A stretch of 64,000 nt of DNA from Chenopodium formosanum (Eukaryota; Streptophyta; Magnoliopsida; Caryophyllales; Amaranthaceae): NCBI GenBank assembly GCA_024500155.1, contig CM044872.1, positions 51,713,460-51,777,459 of the forward strand, given 5' to 3'. The first letter of the stretch is position 1, and the number at the start of each line of letters is the position of its first letter. This document shows positions 33,840-46,300 of this stretch, in pieces. Both the position numbers and the translations under genes were made by a program. The notes below the pieces were generated by a model. The model was not told where the DNA came from. It was given only the letters and a program-made list of their open reading frames with translations, and did no database searches.

Positions 33840-34200
33840 ATAATATTCAGTAAAAATAATTTCAGTTCACTAAAATTAATTTCAGTTAAGTAAAAATAAG
33901 TTCAATTCAGCATAAATAATTTCAGTTCAGTAAAATTAAGTCTAGTTCAGCAAAAATAATTTCAGTTCAGTAAAAATAATTTTGGTTCAGAAAAATCAAT
34001 AAACTTAAAGAAAAAATATAATAGAAAATCAGTAAAAATAATTTCAGTTCAGCAAAAATAATTTCAGTTTTGTAAATTAATTTCAGTTCAGTTAAAATAA
34101 TTTAAGTTCAGCAAAACTAATTTATGTTCAGTAAAAATAATTTAAGTTCACCAAAAATAATTTCAGTTCAGTAAAAATAATTTAAGTTCAACAAAAATAA
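33840..34200. repeat. AT-rich minisatellite, about 20 bp unit
   Basis: Imperfect copies of TAAAAATAATTTCAGTTCAG repeat about fifteen times. No coding potential. Confidence 0.85.
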
Positions 34201-34870
34201 GGTCAACTGGACGAGACCTTAGTTAGTGTAATTGGTAATGAAACTAGATTTCTCCTCCTGTCCTCCTCCTACACATTAATTAATTGGCTTAGATGGATCA
34301 AGATACAATTCCAAGTCCATTTTCTCAAATTTAATTAATAATGGCTTTACATTTATAATCTAGACATATAGAACGTGTCGTAATAGACCTTGATAAATCC
34401 ATGCTAAAATTGTATGTACTTGTATTTGGTACTTATATAATAAATCCTTTTGGTCAAAAATATTTGCAATGCTATGATCGACACATTAGAGTTAGACCAC
34501 AAAGACACTAAGCTATGTAAGACAATATGACTGGTAAAAACTCAAAAAATGATAGTTGAGAAATATACATAGAAATCAATCTAATGACATGTCTAATGAT
34601 AGTATATATAATAAAATAAAAAAGTAATTCAAAAGAAGATCAATTTATGATACATATTAATTGATTAAATTATACACATATATATATATATATATATTCT
34701 TATAGCTTTTTTTTTTTTTAAGGATGAGATTTTTATAATTTCTTATTTATTTATGCATATAGTTATTTTAAAATAAGAAAAAAAATAATAATATAACAAG
34801 TCGTCATAGTGATGTATTCATTTTATAGACTAGTTTTCATTTCCATTTCAAGTTCCTATCAACCATCATA
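34201..34870. other. Spacer before and into unit A
   Basis: Contains a TA microsatellite at about 34678-34697. The part from about 34700 on is related to 41820-42110, the start of unit B. No gene. Confidence 0.45.
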
Positions 34871-34874
34871 TTTT

Positions 34875-35085
34875 TGATTTTTGAAGACTAAGCTTTGGCT
34901 TGGCATAGTGGAAATTAAAGCACAGTATTTCAAACATAAGGTTGGAGCTTCAATCCCCACAAGTGACAATTTCGAAAAAGAGGATTCCCTCACCTTAAGT
35001 CCTTGACCCCACTCATTCAAATTGTCTAGCCCACTAATATGAGTTGGGTTAACCCGTGCCTTCATCTTACCTAAAATAAAAAACA
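34875..35085 (+). mobile_element. Probable SINE, family 2
   Basis: A box A-like GGCTTGGCATAGTGG is near 34893 and a box B-like GGTTGGAGCTTCAATCCC is near 34940. The tail is A-rich (AAAATAAAAAACAAAA). Unit B lacks most of it at the matching place near 42110. The edges are approximate. Confidence 0.5.
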
Positions 35086-35224
35086 AAATTTTGGTAGGAT
35101 TGATGAGTATTTACATCTACCAAAAGTTCATTAATACAGTATAGTAATAGTTAGAAGTACTCTCTCATTTTTCTTAGCCTCTTAGGTACCCTAACCGTTT
35201 GGCAATTATATACAACACCACTTT

Positions 35225-35337
35225 GAGAGTGAGGGATACCTCAAGTGGTTAGAGCTCCCCTCCTGGTTCCAAGAGATTTTGAGATCGATTCTCATTGTCC
35301 GCCCTTGTGGCTCTCTAAACACTAAAAAAACATACAC
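35225..35337 (+). mobile_element. tRNA-derived SINE, family 3
   Basis: The box A-like CTCAAGTGGTTAGAGC and box B-like GAGATCGATTCTC are typical of plant tRNA-derived SINEs. The flanking duplication is CACCACTTT (35216-35224 and 35338-35346). 113 bp including a short A-run. Confidence 0.75.
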
Positions 35338-35589
35338 CACCACTTTAATTTGACAAATGTTTTATGTTATTGTAAACTTGCAATAAACTGCGTAAGATTA
35401 AACATAGTTATTTGGGTATATATTAGAGCTATCTGAATGTATAGTTTGCAAAATACCAACAATTTATAAATTATTGATAAATTAAATATATTATTAGTTA
35501 AATTTCTGCATTAAAAGACACGGTCATGCAAATTAAATCAGGTACTTTAAGAAAATTGGAAGGGAATATATAATTTGCACTCCGTAACC

Positions 35590-35865
35590 TTCTTATCCCA
35601 ACCAGTGTTGAATATTCAATGCCTAACTTAATCAAAGGTGGTCCAATAATAGGATAATGTACACGTGCAATAATATAGCTAAGTAGCGTAGCCAATAAAA
35701 TCTCCCATGCACTAATTAAAATCCATGCATTTTCCCAAAAGACTGCATCTCAAAACCCTATAAATACCCACTCATTCATAGCCAAATTCATCACACAAAA
35801 AACTCATAAAACAAAGAGAAAAAAAACTAAGAGTAAATTAGTTACAAAAGTTAAGAAGAGTGAAA
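35590..35865 (+). promoter_or_regulatory. Promoter of hevein-like copy 5
   Basis: A G-box CACGTG is at 35662-35667 in the shared upstream block, and TATAAATA is at 35759-35766. An RY-like CCATGCAT is at about 35732. Nearly base-for-base identical to the promoter at 59325-59598. Confidence 0.75.
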
Positions 35866-36096
35866 ATGATGAAGGTGAAGGGCTTTGTGGTAATCATGGT
35901 GATCATGACCCTTTTGGTGGGTACATCAATGGGACAAGGAGAATGTGTCAATGGGGCTTGCCCCAATGGGCTGTGCTGTAGCCAGTATGGCTACTGTGGC
36001 AGCGGACCCGCTTACTGTGGCGGTGTCGAGCTGGCTCAAGCCCAGCCTTCTACCGATCTTCCTAAAACTCGCAAGGTTGGTGTTAAAGCCCCTTGA
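35866..36096 (+). CDS. Hevein-like six-cysteine peptide precursor, copy 5 (unit A)
   Basis: This is a 76-residue secreted precursor. The ATG at 35866 is used; the in-frame GTG before it is not a plant start. Signal peptide 1-23. Cysteines are at 27, 32, 37, 38, 44 and 51. Chitin-contact residues Ser39, Tyr41, Tyr43 and Tyr50 are all present. The propeptide ends TRKVGVKAP. It differs from the unit C copy only at one residue after the domain (VEL for VEQ). The mature domain is identical in the copies at 42753 and 59599, so the three loci make the same peptide. Confidence 0.92.
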   Translation: MMKVKGFVVIMVIMTLLVGTSMGQGECVNGACPNGLCCSQYGYCGSGPAYCGGVELAQAQPSTDLPKTRKVGVKAP

Positions 36097-36382
36097 TCGA
36101 TCTATGCAACTCATGATTATGGCCTGGGTTACCTCTTAAGTAATCTCTTTGTGCCTCACTACTTATTATCCACTATAAATAAGCTCCTTTTATACTTGTA
36201 TAATAAAGGGGCAATTTAAGTTACTGTATGTTGTGACTTTGTTTGTAATCAAATGATCGAATATATATTGTACTGTTCGTCTTATATATGCATGCTATTT
36301 ATGGTACAAGTTTAATTTTTAAAAGAGCATAAATGTTGTGTTGTTATATGTCTTCCTATTACACTATATCAAGTGTTGATAG

Positions 36383-36430
<48 letters not shown>

Positions 36431-37045
36431 ATTGTTCGTAGTCAATTAAAAAGTATGGTGCATCCAAAGTTTGGATTATTAGTATAATTTTTCAACAAAA
36501 AATGCCCCATAAACATAATACATATATGATCAAACAAACTTAAAGAAGAATGAACGAGTTTCAAATATAATTTAAGACTAAAAATCATAAGATTTGCAAA
36601 TCATAATGAGACCTTAAATTAAATTAAAATTTTCAAATAATATTATACAATAGATTTGAGAAACAAGTCTCGTTATCACGTTGTCTATTTCAGAGGAGGT
36701 ATAACACATAAGAAATTAATAAGGTCACAACCTACTAGAGTAGTAGAGAGGGACTTCAATATGATATGATCTATACAACCAATTCAGATCAAGAAGCGAA
36801 ATCAAGTTCCTACAAACCGCTTGGACACCATACAAGAGGAGAATAGAAAACTTAAAGTCAAATGGATTCATATGAGAAACAATTTACATGCTAAAGATCT
36901 TCTAGTGATAAAATTTAATGTTTCTATACTTCTTAGAGAGAAAGCTTCAAACTCGAATGAGGCGAATATCTGATGAATAACACGCAAGTACAACATTCAA
37001 CAACTCCATTGATATATTTTTGTTATTTGATATTTTTGTTGTTCA
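36097..37045. other. 3' flank of copy 5
   Basis: This is unit A flank, shared with units B and C. It holds a run of about 44 A at 36385-36428. No gene. Confidence 0.55.
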
Positions 37046-37054
37046 TATTCTCAA

Positions 37055-37656
37055 GGATTTTTTTGTCAACAACTAGCTTTTAAGTTACCACTTTTGCGGC
37101 GAACAATGACCATTTACTCCAGAATTTATGAATAACTACCTTATACTGAATTTTTATTTTGGAACCACTACCAGTTGACGGATTGCGTCAATATTTTTGT
37201 TAATTCCAAATTGAGAGCCCTAATTTATAATTGAAGAGTGAGAGAAATGTTTTGGAGAGAATTCGATGTAAATTTTGAGTAAAATAAGCAAATTGAAACC
37301 ACAAATGCATGTTGGAATTATATTATGTTAGCCCCAAATTGAAAACACTAATCTAATTTGGGTGTAAATTAGGCAAATTAAAACTGAAAAGCATTAACAT
37401 GGGATTCAAATTAACTAGATATAACATTAAGGTGCTTAAAATAGGTTTTAATGGGGTCTAATGTATGTAATTAGAGTTAATTTTGTTTAAAATTGTTGAA
37501 TGTGGGTCTCATTAATGGAAATATTGACGGTATCCATCAAATGATAGTGGTACCAAACAAAAACTCAATATAAGGTAATTTTTTCGAAAACTTTAAAATA
37601 AAAGGAAGTTGTTTGCAAAAATGGTAAATTAAAAGATACTTGTTGACAAATTTTCC
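37055..37656. mobile_element. Mutator-like non-autonomous element in unit A
   Basis: The ends GGATTTTTTTGTCAACAACT and the complement GGAAAATTTGTCAACAAGTA are inverted. The 9 bp duplication is TATTCTCAA (37046-37054 and 37657-37665). It is 602 bp. The empty site is seen in the copy 3 flank near 20850; unit B has the same insertion enlarged by a SINE. Confidence 0.88.
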
Positions 37657-37665
37657 TATTCTCAA

Positions 37666-38897
37666 GTATAATAAGTTCTTATGACAAGTTACAAATACTA
37701 AGAGTAATGGCTTTTTTTTCAGTGATTGATGTAATCAATATTTTACCTTGAATTTATATCAATGTCAAAAAAATTTGAAATATTGACAATTTTTTATTTT
37801 AATTAATTTTATGAAATTTTGTTTTTTCATACTGTAGAATAAAATAGTGGCTTTGAAAAATGGCAGATGCTTAGATTTTTAAGTAACACTAACTACAAGA
37901 TACCATGCTGTTAAAATGTATAGCTGTTAGAGATTGATACATTAATAAGGAAATATTTGGTAGATATAAACAAAATTTAAATACTCCGTATTACATAGCC
38001 GTAAAATACACTTCCATAAAACTGATTGGTACGGTGTTTTATAAAATTGAGATTAAAATAACTGATTTTGCAAGCTAAAATATTTTCTATAAATTACATA
38101 TCAATTACAGAACTGATTGGTATTATTGGAATGTTGTCTTACTCATGTTTTTAATCAAGTGCTTGAATTGGGCATAATTTTCAACAGGAAAATTTGGCCT
38201 GAACTTTTGCAACCTAGCTAGCTAGCTAGTGTTTTTCCTCGAAGCAAATCGTTTTCTTTGGCAAAAGTTTAGACCTATTATCATTTTTAATTTCAACAAA
38301 ATAATAATGTATAGTGTACAAACTTGTTTAAGTGGGTTAGACAATATGTATGTACAAACTAAAAAAATTCAAAGTTTTTATTTGGAATATAATGTTCTAA
38401 AAATGAGGTATTTATTGTCTTATTGAGATAATGTTGTGTGTAGACTATTCTACATTTACAATTCAAATGAAAAACACACACAACATTTACAATTAGAACC
38501 ATACATGACAAATTAGGATAATAAATAAATAAATAAAATAAAAAATATATATATATATATCGATTTTGTGATTAAGTGAGTTAGATAGAGAAGATGATAA
38601 CCACTATTTAATAACCCTATAAATAAAATCTTAGTTGATGCATCCTTCAAAGCACAACTCTCTATCAGATTTGAGAGCTTATTATGTGTATCCGTGTGTA
38701 CCGTACACGCGGGGTCATTTGCTCATTCAATCAACAAAAGAATAAAAATATTGTTTGCTCATTTGTTGCTTAAATGAGCAAATGACCCCGTGTGTATATA
38801 ATACATTCTAGCATTGCTTACTGGATCTAAGGCATTGGAGGCCATAACTTTTTTTTTTTTTTCCAATTTGCCACTTATGGAAGAAACCCTAGCCATC
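37666..38897. other. Unit A middle flank
   Basis: Aligns with 48791-50125 of unit B with many small differences. A GCTAGCTAGCTAG run is at about 38216-38229. The open frame at 38229-38426 is conserved in position in unit B but has no family resemblance and probably reflects duplication. Confidence 0.5.
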
Positions 38898-39170
38898 ATG
38901 GCAGGCCTTAATTAGATGGAGACATTTAGAGAAATTATGGAATGCAATAAATTTAACATCATATAGTCAAAGGGCAACTTTCATTCTGGCAGCATTATCA
39001 ATAATGCAAATATGCTTCTCGATGAAATAGCCAATTATTATCCATATTATAAGGACGTGATTAAGGAAATTCCATTGGCAAAGCTATCCAAGGGCTTCAG
39101 GGAAGCAAATATGATGGCCAAGGAAATCTATGTTAGTTCTACCACAAACCGCTACGAATTTAGGTGTTGA
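38898..39170 (+). pseudogene. Unrecognised coding-like remnant, unit A
   Basis: From an ATG at 38898 to a TGA at 39170, a 91-codon frame reads as ordinary protein (for example LLDEIANYYPYYKDVIKEI and LAKLSKGFREANMMAKEIY) with two TAG stops, at 38913 and about 38967. In unit C the second of these positions is a sense codon (TTG). The composition and the single frame suggest the last exon of a lost gene. I do not recognise the family. Confidence 0.5.
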
Positions 39171-39420
39171 AGGATCTATGCTAGATAATATTTTAATAAT
39201 TAATCAACCTTCCCAATTAACCCCAAGCTGCACGTACTCTACTATTACTTTTGGGACAAACTTTATTTGACACTAATGTTTGCATTGGATAACAATGGTG
39301 AAAAAAAAGGGTGGGGAACGATAAAGAGGGGTGGGAAAGGGAGGTGAGGGAGGGAGAAGGTGATCTTCCATTTTCCTTCCAAAACTTTCCAATAATGGAG
39401 AGAATGGTTGATTCGGTGTA

Positions 39421-39511
39421 CTACCTCCGTTAATGATTATCTGTAACTTTGGGGCATTATTTGTGAAATATAAAAAATTCCAAAGTTGCAGATAACTATT
39501 AACGAAGGTAG
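39421..39511. mobile_element. 91 bp hairpin MITE, unit A first copy
   Basis: CTACCTCCGTTAATGATTAT and a diverged complement form the two arms, with flanking TA. It shares its interior (AAAGTTGCA, CACAAATAAT) with the copy at 39900-39990. Confidence 0.75.
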
Positions 39512-39899
39512 TATTTGCCGGATAAAGAAATAGGAAAGCAAAGAAAGGGATGGAGGTGAAGGGGAGGGACTCGAGGGAGGGGAGTGAGGGAAGAAATTTG
39601 AGTGTTCCTTCCAATTCCATTTTATTCCCTTCCCTCCTTGTATTAGGTATCCAAGCAAAGGATGTCGAATCCCTTATTTTCTTTTCTCTTGTATTCCCTC
39701 CAAATCTCTCTATTCAAACATAGTGTAGAGGTTGGGTGTTAACCCGCCACTTTTAATTTGTATATCCTTCTTAAAAATGGGGGATAAGTTTGTAAGCACA
39801 TGGCTTAAGCGGGCCTATAACTCTATCTGTTAGCTACTATCTAGCTCACTACATGTAAACCAAAGGAAAAATACCTCATCAGATCAGCAAAAAGTTATA

Positions 39900-39990
39900 C
39901 TACCTCCGGATCGTATTATATGCAACTTTGGAATTTTTTATATCTCACAAATAATACCCCAAAGTTGCATATAATATGATCCGGAGGTAG
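39900..39990. mobile_element. 91 bp hairpin MITE, unit A second copy
   Basis: This is a nearly perfect palindrome starting CTACCTCCGGATCGTATTAT, flanked by TA. It would fold into one long hairpin if transcribed. Confidence 0.85.
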
Positions 39991-41703
39991 TATAACAATA
40001 TATTGTGCATAAGTGTAATAGATTAGAAATGGGTGATTGAGTATATATGAATAAATGTTACACAATAATGGGACCTTTAGCTTCAAAACAATTGTCAAAT
40101 ATTGTAGATGGATCAAACCTGAATCTACTTTGAATATGAACTGATCGATTGAGCCCCTCGTGGAAAGAAGTATGCCATCATGTAAGATTATAAGACATAC
40201 ATGATCATTAATTGTCAAAAATGGAGTTCTCTCCATTGGAATTATTTTATTAATTTTTTTTTTTAAATCTCTATACTCACTATATATCAGTGGAAACTGA
40301 GGAATTGAGAATGTTGAAAAGTTGTCTCTTATATAAAGCTTTTTATTTAAGAGATCGAGAAATTGTTGTTTTATTTAAACTATAAAGACATTGGTAATAT
40401 TATATACCTACTCTATCTATTTTTTAAAAAATTTACTTTTGAACACTTAACAAAACTCACTTCAACAATATTATGTACTAATCTGTATGAAATTAATATC
40501 ATACTCACAATTTATACTTTTTTTTTTCTATAATACAGTATTATTCAAATATAATAACTCTAGTTTTCTAAAAAAATTTACTTAAGTTTAAAGTTGTGTG
40601 TTAACAAATATGTCATTTAAAGTGGAATTACTTAAAAAAAAAAAAAGTGTTGTATAAGTGGATTATCATTAAATACTTTTACTTCTTTGAAAGTATAATT
40701 ATGTTCAAATAAATTTTGGAGGATCTTATCAAAAAATAAAAAATAAATAAATTTTGGAGGAAAAAGATGATCGAATTGAAAATACATTAGAATAATCTTA
40801 TTTTAATGAAGCTTTGTCAAAATTCTATGCAGTGAACATAAAAATTTCTGAATACTCTTTAGGTCAAATTTTGTTAAGTAAAACATTTGTATATTAATTT
40901 TAAAATTAGATTTTATAAAATATTATTATTTTTAAGAATGTTTTTTGAAGATCTGATACAAGTATTAATTGAAATTAGATTTTTGTACAACTTGCATGAA
41001 AAATGTGAAATATACAAAATAATCATGTCTTTTCTTAATCAAGTCAAACTATCCAGTGTAGACTAGTCTTTCATTCTTATTACGTGATAAGATGCTTAAC
41101 GTATGGCATACAACTATACAAGTATACAAATATATACAATTGTATTATCTCCATAAATACTTATGGCGGCCACTATTTTTTGGTTTTTTTTTTTTCAAGA
41201 TTTCTTGTAATAATGGATGGAGGGATGGAATATAAAATGAATCTTGAGTATCTAACCATCACCTTGAACCCCATGATATACTTTTTATAGCTTACAAAAT
41301 AAACATGTTTATTCAATCAATTATAATTAACATAGATATCGATTGAGTGGTTACAATACCAACAACATTATATACCAATTAGTCAACTTGTTTTATTTGT
41401 TTACATTACAATGCCAACAACATCAACAGATGATTATTCGAGGACTGAGGAGTAAAGAAAATTCAATATATGTCGACTTGTTTTAGTTGTTGGCATTATC
41501 TCATGTATCATAATGTGTGATTACCTCACTCAAGTAAAGTAGTGTAGACACTAGTCTACACTTGTATTCCAAGCCAAATTCTCAAGGATCAATGTATCCA
41601 ACCATCCATCTATATATTTGATCAACGATTATTAAGTGTATAAACTTCTTCCTCATTTCCTTGAGGTTCTACACTTCTACCCACTTAATTATTACTCGTG
41701 GTA

Positions 41704-41718
<15 letters not shown>
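39991..41718. other. Distal unit A flank
   Basis: Nearly identical to 51219-52937. The open frame at 39916-40236 (minus strand) overlaps the MITE and has an identical twin at 51144-51464; this is because the DNA is duplicated. No gene recognised. Confidence 0.55.
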
Positions 41719-41741
<23 letters not shown>

Positions 41742-42479
41742 AAGTAACTATATATATTTATGATTTTTTACTAAAATTACTAAAGTCATTTCTATATACG
41801 CAGAATATATATGTAATACAAGGGTGTATTAGATTTTTATAACTTATTATTTATGCAAAAAAATATTATAACAAGAAAATTAACAAGTGAGTTAATTATA
41901 TTACTAAATTCATTTCTATACATGTAATAGAAGTATTAGATTTTTATAATTTTTTTTTTTTTGAAACAATATATTTTAAAAAATAAGAAATAAAATAAGA
42001 AAACTTAAAAAATAAAATAAAATAAAATAAAATCATAGTCATGTATGCATATTGTGGAGTATGTAGACTATTCTACGTTTCCATTTCAAGCTCCTGTCAA
42101 CCATCATAATTTTGGAAGAGTGGAAAGGAGAGTACCTTCCAACCATTAGGTTGGAGGTTCATCTCCATTGGTGATAATAGTAAATACATCTCAGCTCAAT
42201 TTTTCTTAGGTGTCTTGATCTTTTGACAATATTATATACATCTCAGCTCTATTATCAATGTTGTTGCAATAAGTTAAACTACAAAGCATTAACCATAATT
42301 AGGTGGGTATTTGTTAAAACTGCCTCAATGTATAGTTTGCAAAAATACCAACAATTTATAATTATTGATAAAATAAATATTAAGCTTATTACTGGTTAAA
42401 ATGGGTAAAGTTAGCATTAACAAGTACGATCAAACTAACTACTAAAAAAATGGAGAAGGGAATAGTAATTTGCAACTTG

Positions 42480-42752
42480 CTTTATCCCACGAGCGCGCAT
42501 TGATTATTCAATGCTTAACTTGGTCAAAGGTGGTCCAATAATAGGAAATTGTACACGTAATATAGCTAAGTAGTGTAGCCAATAAAATCTCCCATGCACT
42601 AATTAAAATCCATGCATTTTCCCAAAAGACTGCACCTCAAAACCCTATAAATACCCCCTCATTCATAGCCAAATTCATCACACAAAAAACTCATAAAACA
42701 AAGAGAAAAAAAACTAAGAGTAAATTAGTTACAAAAGTTAAGAAGAGTGAAA
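42480..42752 (+). promoter_or_regulatory. Promoter of hevein-like copy 6
   Basis: Shared upstream block with TATAAATA at 42646-42653. The G-box of units A and C (CACGTG) reads CACGTA here (about 42553). Confidence 0.7.
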
Positions 42753-42983
42753 ATGATGAAGGTGAAGAGCTTTGTGGTAATCATGGTGATCATGACCCTT
42801 TTGGTGGGTACATCAATGGGACAAGGAGAATGTGTCAATGGGGCTTGCCCCAATGGGCTATGCTGTAGCCAGTATGGCTACTGTGGCAGCGGACCCGCTT
42901 ACTGTGGCGGTGTCGAGCAGGCTCAAGCCCAGCCTTCTACCGATCTTCCTAAAACTCGCAAGGTTGGTGTTAAAGCCCCTTGA
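42753..42983 (+). CDS. Hevein-like six-cysteine peptide precursor, copy 6 (unit B)
   Basis: This is a 76-residue precursor with the same layout as copy 5: signal peptide 1-23, cysteines at 27, 32, 37, 38, 44 and 51, intact Ser/Tyr/Tyr/Tyr contact residues and a TRKVGVKAP tail. It differs from the unit C protein at residue 6 (Ser for Gly). ATG 42753 is chosen over the upstream in-frame GTG. The mature domain is identical to copies 5 and 7. A presumed antifungal peptide. Confidence 0.92.
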   Translation: MMKVKSFVVIMVIMTLLVGTSMGQGECVNGACPNGLCCSQYGYCGSGPAYCGGVEQAQAQPSTDLPKTRKVGVKAP

Positions 42984-43381
42984 TCGATCTATGCAACTCA
43001 TGATTATGGCCTGGGTTACCTCTTAAGTAATCTCTTTGTGCCTCATCACTTCTTGTTATCCACTATAAATAAGCTCCTATGTATAATATAGGAGCATTTT
43101 AAGTTAATGTATGCTGTTTCTTTGTTTGTACGTAATCAAATGATCGAATAAATAATGTTCGGTCTTATATATGCATGCTATTTATGGTACAAGTTTTTTT
43201 TTTTTTTAAATATTGAGCATAAAGTTGTGTCATTATATGTCTTCCTATTACACTATATCAAGTGTTGAAAGAGAAAGAAAAAAAAAAAAAAAATTGTTCG
43301 TAGTCAATTAAAAAGTGTGGTGCATCCAAAGTTTGGATTATTAGTATAGTTTTTCAACAAAAAATGCCCCATAAACATAAT

Positions 43382-46300
43382 CAAAAATTCTACTATGGTC
43401 CCCTTTATTTGGACCATCAATATACTAAAATATCATTGGTCGATTTTTTTTTTATTTTTTACCTTGGTCAAACCTTAATTTTAGTATTTTCCTTTTTTAA
43501 TCCTTTTTTTATTTTCCAAAATTTAATTACTAATTTTCGAAAATCATTTATTAAAATTAGTATTTACTTAAATAAAATAAATTAAATTAAAAAAATCAAA
43601 ATCAAAAAATCGTTCATCAATGTTCTTCATGTTCATCATTGTTCTTCAAGTTTGTTAATCCATGGATGAGATTCACCACCATTATGGTAATCTTTGTCCC
43701 GTATTTACACTCGCACATTAATGAAAATTGAAAATATGCATCGATTTACATATTATATGTGAAGAGTTCATTCGAAATTTGGATTCATATTTGTATGAAT
43801 CTGGGATTGTTTTTAATCCTAAAACAATACATGTTAATTGGATAATCGCAAACAAGGGATGAAAAATCGGTCATTATATGTATGCTAAAATAAAAAAAAA
43901 AATTAACAATTTTTCGAAATCTGGGTTTGTGAGGCAAATTAGAGAAAACAACGATTTTTTTCTTGGAATACTTGTTTGATCCGAAAAAAAAAAGATATAG
44001 TTTTCAATTCTGTTTGCATATAAGGCATTAACCCAAATGCTAATAGGACATTACCTATTAAATTCACTCGTTGATTAATAACATATGACACTAAGTTCTT
44101 TTGGACATTACCAATTACTAATTTATAATTCATTAATATCTTGTTATCTTCTCAATTGGTAGTAAATATGAATGTGGTCTTCACTGGACAACCACAGTTC
44201 ATGTTAACCAATTTTGGTATAAATGGTAACTAATATATATTTACTATTGTGGTTTGCTTTATGTATGCATATACTTTAATATTAGATTAAATACTTTTAG
44301 AGAAACTAATTATTTTTATTTTTTTTGTATTGTTTGATTCCAAAAAATTTAGATTGAAATTTAAACCTTATTTATGAACAAAGAATTTACCAAACATCCA
44401 AAAGGGATTTACCTGCGTAAACAAATTAATTAATTATTGGATATGGTCATAAAATGTTGTGGACATTACCAATTTTTAGATTATAATTTGTTAATATCTT
44501 GTTATCTTTGTTGTCTAAATAGTTTGTATCTATCTTGTGACCCAATAGTTGTATAGTAGTTTATATAGTCTCAAAACTGTTATTATTCACACTTTTAAAA
44601 TCTGTAAATTTGTAAAAAATATTTTAAGTGGAATAATGGTCTTAACAATATTCATAAAAGGGAAGTCTTATTTTTAATTAAAAGGGCTAAACATGTACAT
44701 ATAATTTGTTTGTCACACATGATTTTTACATAATGATAACCACTTGATTTTGTCGACATATCCTATGATTTTGTAAAATTATTGATTTTTATCACGGCTA
44801 GAATTATGGTAATATATTTCTTTAATAATGCAATAAACATGGAATGTTTGATAAACAATCGGGTAAAATGAATTTAAAAAGAGGATAAATTTTGGTAATA
44901 GCTGATTTACTTTCCCTCAAATTTTAGATTTTCCTGAGATTTTGTTATTTCTTCACGCAATTTGGTTAATAGAATATTAACAAAATCTTAGGATAATAAC
45001 TTTCGTATTTTCCCTCAAAAAAAGATAAAATTAGGAAAATACCATAATTTAATTAAGGTTTATGATTTTAAATATATCTTTTTTTTTAAAAGAAATACTT
45101 TAAGTCTTTCTTTTCTGAAATAAGATCAGATTTGTTCAATTTTTTTTTTTGACATTCTTACTGTACAATAAAATCAAAATGTTGGTTTCCCTCAGCTCCA
45201 CGTCAAAAAAATCATAAAGTTGGAATTTTTATAATATCCAAAATACATATGGTCATCCGTCAAACTCAATAAACTTTCTTTTTTAGGTAATGACCAAAGT
45301 ACACATAAGTTAATTCCTGAGCTATAAACAGATCACAAAATTCACACTTGTGTTCTACGTATCAAACAAGGTTTATGAGAAGAAAATTAAAAAAAAAATT
45401 ACGTCTTCTTCCTATAATCGATTTGCTCATTATATATCTTTGTATCCTGAAATTGCGTCTTCTTCCTTTGATCGATTTGCTCATTATATAGGTTTGGACA
45501 TTAATTTTTGTTTTTTGGTTTGCGTAATTTAAAATTCAAACCATCTTTCTATAAGGTAAAAAAAATCATGTATTTAAAGCAACCAATCAAAATGGAAATT
45601 TAGATTAACAATGGAATGTGTTAGATTTAAGATCTATTTGAAGAATATTGCCTATATGATGGTTGTTGATTGCTTATTTTTAGGAAATATTGTTACTAAA
45701 TGATACATAAGTTATCCCATATAAATTGTCGTCCAAATCTTTTTCAAATATTCTATTATAATATCTAACGTACTATTTAGGAAATAAATCAATGATGTAC
45801 AATAGTGTTCTAATCAGTTATTTTTTATGAGACATAAAATATAGACTATAAATTAAAAATGAAACTAAACTAATCAAAAAAAGATACTCGTAGAGTCGTA
45901 GTACTAACCATTGGGTAAAAAACTAGATACAAAAATTCACATTTAACATGTAACGCTATTTTGACAAATAGGAAAAAGAATATTTTCGATTCTCATTAAT
46001 ATAACTAGAATACGTGTATATACAAAACAGAAGCATGATATGTCCTAATTATAAGGAATACAACTAGCAATAGTAGCATGCATTTAGCCTAAATATTAGG
46101 GGTTGAATATTGGCCTTCCTAATTTATAAATACAAAAATATATTTACTATATTTAACAATTTGTCATTGTATTCTTTCAAAAAAAAAAAAAGTTTGCCAT
46201 GTAATTGCTCACCTCCACGGTTTTTTTTTTTTTTTTTTTCATTTGGTTATTATATGGGATTCGTCCAATATTAGAATATGACATTACTCATATATTTAGA

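Larger units (their letters stand above)
34700..41718. repeat. Duplicated unit A (hevein-like gene with 5 kb of flank)
   Basis: It aligns in order with unit B (41719-52937) and partly with unit C (59280 on). The distal 2.8 kb (about 38880-41718) is almost identical to 50105-52937. The middle part (36460-38880) differs visibly from 47430-50100. The promoter and coding part matches unit C best. Confidence 0.8.

Noticed and set aside
35860..35865. Starts at GTG upstream of the ATG in copies 3, 5, 6 and 7
   Set aside because: A GTG start is not expected in a plant nuclear gene when a tandem ATG follows six bases later.
39273..39620. Minus-strand proline- and serine-rich frame, identical at 50501-50848
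   Set aside because: It crosses a hairpin MITE and purine-rich low-complexity sequence; its conservation only reflects the recent duplication of the DNA.
39916..40236. Minus-strand 106-codon frame, identical at 51144-51464
   Set aside because: It overlaps a MITE, has no family resemblance, and is shortened in unit C.
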